A program made the translations under genes and the position numbers. A stretch of 64,000 nucleotides of DNA from Geomonas diazotrophica (GTDB lineage Bacteria > Desulfobacterota > Desulfuromonadia > Geobacterales > Geobacteraceae): contig NZ_JAHLMF010000003.1 in NCBI RefSeq assembly GCF_018919385.1, positions 62,001 through 126,000 on the forward strand, written 5' to 3'. The notes beneath the pieces are model-generated. The model was given only the letters and a program-made list of their open reading frames with translations, had not been told where the DNA came from and did not search any database. Of this stretch, positions 44,160 through 51,909 are shown one piece after another. How positions within the stretch are numbered: the first letter of the stretch is position 1; each line of letters begins with the position of its first letter.

Positions 44160-44295
44160 AGTGACGTGTTCTTTCAGTACCCACCAGCTTGTTCCATTGC
44201 CTGCCTTTTTATCTATATTTCAATTGACATAATAAATATATAGCCGTAATTTTATTTCAATGGGGTGCATGCCGTTTCATCCTAACCACGCTGTT

Positions 44296-44335
44296 AGAGG
44301 TTGCATGAGGGGTTGCATGAAGTCATGCAACCTCA
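44296..44335. promoter_or_regulatory. Repeated TTGCATGA motifs, candidate integrase arm sites
   Basis: AGGTTGCATGAGG and GGGTTGCATGAAG stand side by side, followed by an inverted TCATGCAACCT. A closely similar arrangement is present at 62112-62150, near the opposite end of the island. Confidence 0.5.
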
Positions 44336-44348
44336 ACAGGGGGGCAAG

Positions 44349-45578
44349 ATGTTCACCGACAAACTAATCAAAGGGCTGAAGCCGGGACCAGCAAAATACT
44401 ACCGGCGGGAAGGTGAGGGCTTCACTATCCGTGTGATGCCGACCGGTGCTAAAACTTGGCTGTTCATCTACACCTTTGACGCGAAGCGGAGAGAGCTGAA
44501 CCTTGGGAGTTACCCGGACGTGTCACTTGCCACAGCCAGAGAACGGCATGCAGCAGCAAAGAAACTGCTGAACAACGGGGCTGACCCCGGTGCGGTAGAT
44601 CGGGAAGCCAAGATTGAGCGCACCCGCACGCCCTTTATTGCTGATTTCGTGGATGAGTACGTCAACCGATATGCCAAGGAGCATAATCGGAGCTGGAGGG
44701 AGATCGAGCGGGCCTTGAAGGCTGAAATTGTACCCAAGTGGGGGAAGCGGAAGATCATCGATATAAAGCGCCGTGATCTGGTGGTTATCCTTGACGAGAT
44801 AGCCGACAGGGGAGCGCCGGTGATGGCGAACAGAGTGCTGGCCTACACACGCAAGATGTTCAGCTATGCCGTGAAGCGTGACGTTTTGGAAGCTAACCCC
44901 TTCATGGGGATGGAACGCCCGGCAAAGGAGGTGGGACGCGAGCGGGCACTTTCTGTAACGGAGATAAAGAAGCTTTGGGAGAACCTGGAAACAGCCAAGA
45001 TGAGCTATAGCATACGCCGCGCCTTGAAGCTTATTCTTGTGACAGCACAGCGCCCCGGTGAAGTGGTCGGGATGCACCGGTGGGAAATCGAGGGAAATTG
45101 GTGGACGATCCCTGCCGAGCGATCCAAAAATAAACAGGCTCACCGAGTGTTTCTTACCCCTCTGGCGCTTGAACTGATTGGTGACAAGGAAGGGCACATC
45201 TTCGAATCGCCGACAGCCTCAGGCAAGTCGTATGAAGTTCGCACCATGACCCACGATATCAAGGCGAATCTACCCCATACGCCGGGAAGCAAGGTTGAAG
45301 ACCGGCTGAAGATCGCACACTTTACTCCGCACGACCTACGGCGCACCGCTGCAACCTGCATGGCGGAAATGGGCATCCCCGGCGATATCCTCGATCGCGT
45401 ACAGAACCACATCGCTAAACAGAAACAGGGCGTGGGTCATATCCACAACCGCTATTCCTATGACAAGGAAAAGCAACAAGCCCTTGAAGCCTGGGAGCGG
45501 AAGCTTAACAGCATCATCACCGGTTCCGCCGACGCAAAGGTGTTACCCATGAGTCGCAAGGCTGTCTCGGTAGGCTGA
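44349..45578 (+). CDS. Tyrosine recombinase integrase (P4 type)
   Basis: 409 residues from ATG 44349, which has AGGGGGGCAAG just upstream; the earlier in-frame start 44301 overlaps the arm repeats. An N-terminal DUF4102-type SAM-like domain (KLIKGLKPGPAKYYRREGEG) is followed by a core-binding domain (about 100-200) and the catalytic domain. There, Arg in TAQRPGEVVGMHRWEI, HDLRRT and the nucleophile Tyr in HIHNRYSYDKEKQQALEAWE form the active site. It integrates the island into tRNA-Ser(CGA) and is its probable mobility protein. It reads inward from the left end. Confidence 0.93.
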   Translation: MFTDKLIKGLKPGPAKYYRREGEGFTIRVMPTGAKTWLFIYTFDAKRRELNLGSYPDVSLATARERHAAAKKLLNNGADPGAVDREAKIERTRTPFIADFVDEYVNRYAKEHNRSWREIERALKAEIVPKWGKRKIIDIKRRDLVVILDEIADRGAPVMANRVLAYTRKMFSYAVKRDVLEANPFMGMERPAKEVGRERALSVTEIKKLWENLETAKMSYSIRRALKLILVTAQRPGEVVGMHRWEIEGNWWTIPAERSKNKQAHRVFLTPLALELIGDKEGHIFESPTASGKSYEVRTMTHDIKANLPHTPGSKVEDRLKIAHFTPHDLRRTAATCMAEMGIPGDILDRVQNHIAKQKQGVGHIHNRYSYDKEKQQALEAWERKLNSIITGSADAKVLPMSRKAVSVG

Positions 45579-45777
45579 AAAACCTATTTCCCCAAAGACC
45601 AATACAGTGACTAAAGTGTCTAAAGGGATGATGAGCGCCTAAGGTGAAAGAGTGAGGCATTCGGTTCGGACAGTGAGTTCAAACGACCTTTGAACATGCG
45701 TCACTTGCAATCTAAGTTGCACCAGCGGAGGAATTGACGATCTGCTGGCTGCCCTAATGATAATCGGGAGGGGGAAG

Positions 45778-46566
45778 GTGTCCAAAAAGCCAGACATGCC
45801 GCTGAACAAATATCTGGAACAGCTACGGTCTTATCGTTTTGAGTTCCTGAAGTTTGACGACGAATTTATATCCTGGAGTGAGCGGCACTACCCAGCTAGT
45901 TGCTGTAGTGACGAGTTAAAACGTTTATTGGTGATTTCAGGGTTTGACAGACTATTGCCACGAAAAAATGACGTTTACTGCGAGGCTTCTGAGCCACTAG
46001 AGTTCACTTTCAAGGTTCACAGGTACACAACATATGAAGAATTAAAAGAGGATTTGGAAGCATTTGCAAAATACGTTGAAAATGAAGTAAAAGAAAGCCT
46101 GATAAAAAATAACTACGCAATAAGACAAAGGGATTATATAAGGCATAAAAACGGAAAAATTAATTATTTTAGTGCCAATAACAATAATAGTCACTTTAGC
46201 AAATTTAAAATATGCTTACGTACGTTCGAATTATACAAAATATATAAAAATTATACTCAGGTGTGTAAAGAAATGATTTGCGAAGGAATGTATTCACCGA
46301 TTGGAGAAGATTCGGCGTGTTCGAGAAGAGCATCAGTAGACTATAAAATGGCTGTCGAACTTATCCAATGTTCTCGAACTGAATGGTTTCCTTTCCCTGC
46401 TCCTACCACTGAAATCCTTGAAAAGATCAAGCAGGACACCCCGCGTTTTGTTGTACCTCTTCACGTCCAACAAGCCTTCCAGAGGCATATGCAGGACCCC
46501 ATTAACCGAAAGAAAGCGCAAGAGGCACTGTCCATATTAAAAGAGCGGAATTCACGCGATAAGTAA
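45778..46566 (+). CDS. AT-rich hypothetical island protein
   Basis: About 262 residues from GTG 45778, which is preceded by GGAGGGGGAAG; ATG 45757 is an alternative. The middle part (nt about 46000-46300) is much richer in A/T than its neighbours, a sign of recent transfer. It has Lys/Glu-rich helices (TTYEELKEDLEAFAKYVENE) and an N-rich segment, then a basic segment towards the end. There is no signal peptide. I do not recognise it; nothing near it shows a phage function. Confidence 0.65.
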   Translation: MSKKPDMPLNKYLEQLRSYRFEFLKFDDEFISWSERHYPASCCSDELKRLLVISGFDRLLPRKNDVYCEASEPLEFTFKVHRYTTYEELKEDLEAFAKYVENEVKESLIKNNYAIRQRDYIRHKNGKINYFSANNNNSHFSKFKICLRTFELYKIYKNYTQVCKEMICEGMYSPIGEDSACSRRASVDYKMAVELIQCSRTEWFPFPAPTTEILEKIKQDTPRFVVPLHVQQAFQRHMQDPINRKKAQEALSILKERNSRDK

Positions 46567-46713
46567 CCCCTCCTTTTGATTCCATTTCGGAAGATGTATC
46601 AAATTCCCCTTTAACATCTACAGGGGATACCTCGTTCTGTTATTCCTCGCTTTTCCCATCTCTGATAAAAGTGCCTCCATAATGTTTCATATTCACCCTA
46701 TTGGAGGCATGCC

Positions 46714-46905
46714 ATGTCCACCGAAACCCGCCGTATTTATCGTCTCAAAGAACTTCCCCGTGTAACCGGCCTCTCCCTCACCACCATCTGGAGGTTGCAG
46801 AAAACCGGCGACTTTCCTCCCCGCGTGCAGTTGTCCCCTGGGCGTGTCGGTTGTCTCGCGTCTGCGGTGGATACCTGGGTCGAATCGCGCAAGCAGGTGG
46901 CATAG
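46714..46905 (+). CDS. AlpA-type transcriptional regulator
   Basis: 63 residues, GGAGG upstream. YRLKELPRVTGLSLTTIWRL then PPRVQLSPGRVGCLASAVDT is the AlpA/MerR-like helix-turn-helix pattern. AlpA regulators switch excision and replication genes in P4-like and phage-inducible islands. It sits in the expected place between integrase and replication genes. Confidence 0.9.
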   Translation: MSTETRRIYRLKELPRVTGLSLTTIWRLQKTGDFPPRVQLSPGRVGCLASAVDTWVESRKQVA

Positions 46906-46914
46906 GGGGGCGCG

Positions 46915-47145
46915 GTGGATAAACCTTTCTTCGTAAAACTTGTTACTGCTGAGTTTCTCCTTCAGGTCTTTCGAATACCGCCTGGGGAGCACGAGAACTG
47001 GTTGAGAGCCTTTGCAGACGATCTTGTTCAGGGCGAAGGCCGCACCGAGTATACGCGGTCGCTTATATCTGAGGCACAGGAGTATTCACGGAAAAAGTCG
47101 GAGAACGGGCGGAAGGGGGGGAGGCCGAAAGCTAAAAAAAGCTAA
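46915..47145 (+). CDS. Small island protein (76 aa)
   Basis: Starts GTG 46915, nine bases after alpA, with AGGGGGGCGCG upstream. KLVTAEFLLQVFRIPPGEHE is hydrophobic helical and the C-terminus is a Lys/Arg-rich tail (KKSENGRKGGRPKAKKS). A small basic protein in this place is a plausible replication or packaging accessory, but no family is recognised. Confidence 0.55.
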   Translation: MDKPFFVKLVTAEFLLQVFRIPPGEHENWLRAFADDLVQGEGRTEYTRSLISEAQEYSRKKSENGRKGGRPKAKKS

Positions 47146-47314
47146 GGTCAAGCTGAGAAAAGCTAAGGTTTTTCCAGATTTGAAATAAAAAACCTCAGGA
47201 TAGGCCCGGGAAAGCCATTAACATTAACAGTAGCAGTAGCATGTAACCTTGCCAGTAATTACACCTGCTTACCTGGAACTGTTTTTTACGGAGTAAGAGG
47301 AAGGGGGAGGCACA

Positions 47315-48256
47315 ATGAAAGATCAGGTTTTATCAATATCGACGGTTAGGTGGTTCGAGGACACCCGGCCTATCCTGCGCCATGTCACCTGGGGAGAGTT
47401 TGTTGACTTTTGCCGCGTCCCTGTCATCCGAGGAGCATTACCGCTCGACATCTATCTGACTGCAGAGAAGAGCGTCAAGGATCGCCAGAAGGATGGAACA
47501 GCGATTGTCGCAGGGCGCTTCAGGAGGTCCGGCACTCGGCGGCAGAGTGACCTCGAAGCCCTTTCAATGGTGACGCTAGACTTGGACGATGGCCATTATT
47601 ACTTCGATGGACTCTGTGAAGCTCTCGAAGGTTTCGAGGCGGTAATATTCACCAGCTATTCGAATTCGGCAGAAAGGCCGAAGTTGCGCGCTTACCTTCC
47701 GCTCGCCGGAGACCTTACTTGCGATATTAAGGCGACTCTTGGACGAATCATTGACTATTTCGATGAGCGTGTGGGGCACCTGGACAGCGCATCTAGGCGG
47801 CCAGGGCAGCTCTTCTACTCCCCGGCGTGCCCGCCCGGTGGCGAAAAGTTGTATAGGGTCCGTCACAGCACCGGCGTTACCCTTGACCCTGCTGACTTTT
47901 TTACGCCCTCGATGAACGACGCACCAAAGATGCTCGAAAGTACGGTATCCAAACGACCGGCCCTAAGTAGGAAACCCGGTGATGTTTACAATGCACGGGC
48001 GTCATGGGCGGATTTGCTGGAGCCTCTCGGATGGAGTCCTTTCTTCCGCAACCACTGGACAAGGCCGGGCAAGCAGCGTGGAATATCCGGTAGTGTCTTG
48101 GCCGCGGGCTTTTACGTTCACAGCAGTGCACCTGAGACGGCACCTTTCCAGTGTGGGAAATGTTACAGCCCTTTCGGTGCATATGCCTTGATACACCACA
48201 GCGGCGACCACTCAGCAGCAGCAAAAGAGCTGAGAAGACTCGCGGTAGCCTCATGA
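47315..48256 (+). CDS. Primase-like replication protein
   Basis: 313 residues. VTLDLDDGHYYFDGLCEALE supplies an acidic DxD-type triad, and EAVIFTSYSNSAERPKLRAY LPLAG is the strand pattern of archaeo-eukaryotic primase (AEP) superfamily proteins encoded by phages and satellites. HLDSASRRPGQLFYSPACPP follows, with its Cys/Arg/Pro loop. A Walker A motif is not visible, so this would be a primase without the helicase half; it may need the host or helper-phage helicase. The C-terminal region contains FQCGKCYSPFGAYALIHHSG. Confidence 0.6.
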   Translation: MKDQVLSISTVRWFEDTRPILRHVTWGEFVDFCRVPVIRGALPLDIYLTAEKSVKDRQKDGTAIVAGRFRRSGTRRQSDLEALSMVTLDLDDGHYYFDGLCEALEGFEAVIFTSYSNSAERPKLRAYLPLAGDLTCDIKATLGRIIDYFDERVGHLDSASRRPGQLFYSPACPPGGEKLYRVRHSTGVTLDPADFFTPSMNDAPKMLESTVSKRPALSRKPGDVYNARASWADLLEPLGWSPFFRNHWTRPGKQRGISGSVLAAGFYVHSSAPETAPFQCGKCYSPFGAYALIHHSGDHSAAAKELRRLAVAS

Positions 48257-48308
48257 ACGAGTGACTGAACGATCATGGCCCAGAAAAATAACACCGGGAG
48301 GGTGCAAA

Positions 48309-49301
48309 ATGCTTAATAGCAACAAGCCGAGAAAAGAGACTGGTGCGTCGCGTGACGTTCACAAGAATACGCCGACGCAGGGTCAGATCTCCCCTAAGAA
48401 GGCAAAAAAGCTCGCCCAGCCGAATGCGGAAAGCCTTGATAATGACTGGCGCCGTGAATTGGAGGAAGCCCTTGATGGGCTCAATTCTCAGCAGACAAGA
48501 TTCGTAATGGAGTACGTCAAGCAATGCAAAGCAGCCCCTGCCTACCGTGCGGCATATGGTGACCATCTCTCCGAGGGAACCTGTGCCGTCAACGGGCACA
48601 AGCTGCTAAGAATTACTAAGGTTAGGCGGGCTATTCGGATGGTCTCCAATTCTGTTTTCCGGGAGTTCAAGACCGACCCTGATTTCATCCTCCAGGAACT
48701 TGCCAAGATGGCTTACCACGCCAACATGGACAACTTCATGGAAATTCAGGATGACGGTAACGCCGTGGTCGATCTTTCTCTGGTAGATAGACATATGGCG
48801 ACGGCCATCAAAAAGCTGCATACCGAAGAGATTCTGCTGCCTCTGGGCTGCTACGGTGCCACCGAGGATGATGGAAAAGAGCCCCGCAGGGTGCGGAAGA
48901 CCATCATAGAACTGGTGGACCGCCGCGCCGTGCTGATGGACCTAGCCAAACTCCACAAGATGTTTTCCGACAATTTCTCCCCCCGTGCGGAGACCGCCAA
49001 GATCATGCAGGAGCTGCGGGCCGGGGAGATCGACACCATGGAGGCTGCGTACCGCTTCACGGAACTGGGGCTACCGCTGCCCGAGGTCATCAAGATACAG
49101 CTCACCAAGGGCATCGGGGAGGGCGACGGCGAGGAAGAGAGGGGGCAGCTAACCGACGAAGAGCTTGACCAGCGGTTTCGTGAGGCAATGGCCAGCATCC
49201 AGGCCCAGCAGACCACCTTCCTCCCGGAGCGTCATAAGCAGGTACTGGCACTCAAGGAAGACCTTAAGGCGCAGGATAGCTTTGCCCAGTCGGCAGGATA
49301 A
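48309..49301 (+). CDS. Phage terminase small subunit
   Basis: 330 residues from ATG 48309 (GGGAGGGTG upstream). After a basic tail, LNSQQTRFVMEYVKQCKAAP and YRAAYGDHLSEGTCAVNGHK are the Terminase_2 helix-turn-helix pattern for recognising DNA packaging sites. KTDPDFILQELAKMAYHANM and later helices are typical. The large subunit and structural genes are absent, as in phage satellites that bring their own TerS to redirect packaging by a helper phage. Confidence 0.88.
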   Translation: MLNSNKPRKETGASRDVHKNTPTQGQISPKKAKKLAQPNAESLDNDWRRELEEALDGLNSQQTRFVMEYVKQCKAAPAYRAAYGDHLSEGTCAVNGHKLLRITKVRRAIRMVSNSVFREFKTDPDFILQELAKMAYHANMDNFMEIQDDGNAVVDLSLVDRHMATAIKKLHTEEILLPLGCYGATEDDGKEPRRVRKTIIELVDRRAVLMDLAKLHKMFSDNFSPRAETAKIMQELRAGEIDTMEAAYRFTELGLPLPEVIKIQLTKGIGEGDGEEERGQLTDEELDQRFREAMASIQAQQTTFLPERHKQVLALKEDLKAQDSFAQSAG

Positions 49302-49325
49302 ATAGAATCAACCATAATGCCAGGG

Positions 49326-49363
49326 GCGCCCCGATTTATCTCCGGGTGCCCCCCCCCTCAATG
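49326..49363. terminator. Hairpin between convergent genes
   Basis: GGGGCGCCCCGA / TCCGGGTGCCCC form an extended stem with a short loop. There is no strong T-run; it may slow both converging transcripts. Confidence 0.5.
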
Positions 49364-49380
49364 TGTTTCTCAGGTAATCG

Positions 49381-49698
49381 TCAAGAAAACTTGCTTTTGA
49401 CCGTACCCAACACGTCATGAAGGACCGACAGGGACGATTCTACTTTGGCCACCTCTTCGGGGGACAACACGATTAACCCCCTATCCAAGAACAACTTAGC
49501 GAGGTTGATGGTCAATGCATTGGCGATCTTAGCCAATGAATCAAGGCTAGGATTCACTGCCCCTCTCTCGATCTCTCCAATAAACTTGTAGCTCAGCCCT
49601 GCCTGCTCGCCCAACTCCTCCTGGCTCCATCCTTTTGCGTGCCGCAAAGAACGGATATTTTCCCCCACAAGACGTCTTAGTGCTATTGGCGCTTTCAT
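49381..49698 (-). CDS. XRE-family repressor-like protein
   Basis: 105 residues. RRLVGENIRSLRHAKGWSQE, then LGEQAGLSYKFIGEIERGAV is a classical helix-turn-helix of Cro/CI type. The C-terminal part is helical (LSPEEVAKVESSLSVLHDVL). It is transcribed divergently from an ImmA-like gene, which points to a sensor/regulator pair in which the protease cleaves the repressor. Confidence 0.92.
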   Translation of the reverse strand: MKAPIALRRLVGENIRSLRHAKGWSQEELGEQAGLSYKFIGEIERGAVNPSLDSLAKIANALTINLAKLFLDRGLIVLSPEEVAKVESSLSVLHDVLGTVKSKFS

Positions 49699-49764
49699 GT
49701 GGGAACTATACGTGCTTTACATCTGGCACTAAACCCACAGTATGTGCTAATATGTATTTAATTT

Positions 49765-49789
49765 AACACCAATACGTTTCATTGGTGTT
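49765..49789. promoter_or_regulatory. Palindromic operator in the divergent region
   Basis: AACACCAAT / ATTGGTGTT form a 9-base inverted repeat with a 7-base spacer, centred between the XRE and ImmA-like genes. Repressor binding here would control both promoters. Other nearby bases are AT-rich (TATGTGCTAATATG). Confidence 0.55.
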
Positions 49790-49889
49790 GTACACACCTT
49801 TCTGTGTCCGTTCCGGGAGATGGCGACAAGTATGCGATAAATCCATCTAGATATGGTCTTTTAGTAATGGAACTGAAGCGAGGAGCCTG

Positions 49890-51170
49890 ATGCTACCCTA
49901 CGAGATTCTTCAATCAGAAATTGAAAACCTTCTTGAAAAGACTCGTCAATTCTCTCAAGGCGGCGAATCTGCGTCATTCTTTGAGACGCTGACTTTCATC
50001 AAGCAGAGCCGATACCTAGCCCCGTACAACGCCTTACTAGTAAAGCAGCAACGGTCGAGTGCGACCCTTGTCATCCCAGAGGAGCGTTGGCGTAGTAAAT
50101 ACGGTAGGAATCTGCGCCCCGGTGTTCAGCCGATAGTAATCATGAAAATCTTCGGTCCGGTCGAGTTCGTTTACGATATTAAGGATATTGAGGGGATAGA
50201 AGAGAATCCCATCCCCGGATATAAGCCTAACTTACCAACTGAAGAAATTTGCCGCGCGCTTTTTCCAACAGAAGGAGACCTCCGAGGAATAGAGGGGCTC
50301 TACGATGATGTGGTAAGGGCATGCCGTAGGCAACGACTACAACTTGAAGAATATCCTTTGGGGATAACCCTTTCTGGTCGTGTGCGGGTGAAGGATGCAC
50401 GTTTTCTAACGCCAAGAAAAGGAATCAAAGCGGAGAACCGCCTAATCAACTACGTCCTGCAAGTGAACAGCACGCACCCCCTGGAAATACGCTTTGCTGC
50501 CTTGGTGCATGAACTGGCTCATATTTTCTGCGGTCACTTGGACGAATTCCAGGATGGGATTTTCAAGAGAAAGGAGCTTTCAGATCAGGAGTTAGAGGCA
50601 GAAGCCGTATCTTATCTTTTCTGCTATCGACACGGCTTCCGCCCCAAGTCTGAACAGTATCTGGCGAGTTACCTTATCGAAGGGCGGACTCCTTCTGTTG
50701 CAGGTTTCGGCCCCATAATTGACGCACTCAAGAAGATTGAGGACATGCTGAAGCCGGTTGAAGTGCAGGCTGTTCCGACAAAGTTCAGAATTTCGGTTGG
50801 TGGCTACACTGGTTCATCGTACTGCCTGGAGCTTCGGGACGAAGCCCTGATTTACGAGGAATGTGAGTGGGCCTATGAGCCAGTGCGGACAGTAGAAATA
50901 AAAGCTGCTTTTAAAGATTGGAGGCACTTTTGGCTGGAATGCCAGAAAGTGGGGCTTTGGAGTTGGCAGTCGAAGTACGAAGGGGTTGAACTTTGCGACG
51001 GAACAGACTGGGAAATTGAAATCATTTGGGACAATAGGGAGGTCTTTTCTTGCGGAACCAATGCCTTTCCTGGAGATGATGTCTTTACCGAAACAAGCGA
51101 TTACCCGCCGCCATTTAAAAAGTTTTTAGGCGCTGTGCGTAAACTTGTCGGCGGATTACCCTTTACTTGA
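49890..51170 (+). CDS. ImmA/IrrE-type metallopeptidase with N-terminal ArdC-like region
   Basis: 426 residues. LVHELAHIFCGHLDEF (about 205-220) is the zinc-binding HExxH motif with a further His, as in ImmA/IrrE. The N-terminus (EIENLLEKTRQFSQGGESAS, YLAPYNALLVKQQRSSATLV) resembles ArdC-type regions. A C-terminal beta-rich domain (about 295-426, FRISVGGYTGSSYCLELRDE) is of unknown type. ImmA-like proteins cleave XRE repressors on damage or infection. The pair with the upstream XRE gene fits a switch for defence or mobility. Confidence 0.85.
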   Translation: MLPYEILQSEIENLLEKTRQFSQGGESASFFETLTFIKQSRYLAPYNALLVKQQRSSATLVIPEERWRSKYGRNLRPGVQPIVIMKIFGPVEFVYDIKDIEGIEENPIPGYKPNLPTEEICRALFPTEGDLRGIEGLYDDVVRACRRQRLQLEEYPLGITLSGRVRVKDARFLTPRKGIKAENRLINYVLQVNSTHPLEIRFAALVHELAHIFCGHLDEFQDGIFKRKELSDQELEAEAVSYLFCYRHGFRPKSEQYLASYLIEGRTPSVAGFGPIIDALKKIEDMLKPVEVQAVPTKFRISVGGYTGSSYCLELRDEALIYEECEWAYEPVRTVEIKAAFKDWRHFWLECQKVGLWSWQSKYEGVELCDGTDWEIEIIWDNREVFSCGTNAFPGDDVFTETSDYPPPFKKFLGAVRKLVGGLPFT

Positions 51171-51207
51171 CAGCATAGCTGGGATTGGAACTCTGATACT
51201 AACTCCA

Positions 51208-51336
51208 GTTCAACGACCGTTCAACGACCGTTCAACGACCGTTCAACGACCGTTCAACGACCGTTCAACTACCGTTCAACTACCGTTCAACTACTGTTCA
51301 ACTACTGTTCAACTACCGTTCAACTACCGTTCAACG
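51208..51336. repeat. 11-bp tandem repeat (minisatellite)
   Basis: The unit GTTCAACGACC occurs five times, followed by six copies of the variant GTTCAACTAC(C/T), then a partial one. Eleven full units are contiguous. An open frame runs through it (51145-51405), but the repeat composition is unlike a protein and the unit is not a multiple of three. The rest of 51171-51603 contains no gene I can support. Confidence 0.92.
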
Positions 51337-51603
51337 TTTATGGTACCTCACCCCTCCAAAGTTATGGTTTTTCTTGGACGCAATAGATGTAGTTTGGCGG
51401 TATAGGACAGATAGGGTCCCACTGAAATCAGTATTGTCCCCGAAGGGGGTGGTCTGATGGAAAGAGGTCCACCGGCTTGGTAACCCGCCGGGAAGGGAAG
51501 GGCAAGCTAAGCGGAATAAATGGTTTGTTCTTGTCAAGTTTCCTATCATAGATTATCTTCTGTTGCCAGACATTCACAATTAACCTCCGCAGAGCGTATC
51601 GGC

Positions 51604-51801
51604 ATGGACACATTCGATAAATGGCTGACGATTGAAGAGCTGGCAACCTACCTGAAGTTGAGCCGGACCAAACTTTACGGGATGGCGCAACGCGGCGAGA
51701 TTCCTGCGTCGAAAATCGGTACCCAATGGCGATTTGACCGCGAAGAGATTGATCAGTGGATGAAATCGCACTCAACCGCCAGGGGCGTCTCAAAGGTATA
51801 A
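51604..51801 (+). CDS. Excisionase-type helix-turn-helix protein
   Basis: 65 residues from ATG 51604. WLTIEELATYLKLSRTKLYG then MAQRGEIPASKIGTQWRFDR is the MerR/excisionase-like DNA-binding fold, ending EEIDQWMKSH. It lies 109 bases before hsdM. Such genes often precede type I restriction operons and probably control them. Confidence 0.88.
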   Translation: MDTFDKWLTIEELATYLKLSRTKLYGMAQRGEIPASKIGTQWRFDREEIDQWMKSHSTARGVSKV

Positions 51802-51909
51802 AAGACGCCCTTGAAGCCAAATCATGCGACGGGACCGCCATTTTGCAAGGTTCTGCGCGCTATTGAAACTCGCAGCGGCAAAACTTAATTTCGAAAACAA
51901 GGATGAAAC

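Noticed and set aside
43933-44184. Short frames over the tRNA-derived repeats at both island ends (also 61935-62171)
   Set aside because: They read translations typical of tRNA antisense sequence (for example VGIEPTTYALR) and are a known annotation artefact.
51145-51405. Open frame through the 11-bp tandem repeat
   Set aside because: It encodes repeated QRPFNDRSTTV-type peptides only because the repeat happens to be stop-free. It has no ribosome site and no supported homology.
51340-51549. Possible insertion-sequence remnant next to the minisatellite
   Set aside because: There are no terminal inverted repeats and no recognisable transposase residues. Only a feeling of foreign composition remained.
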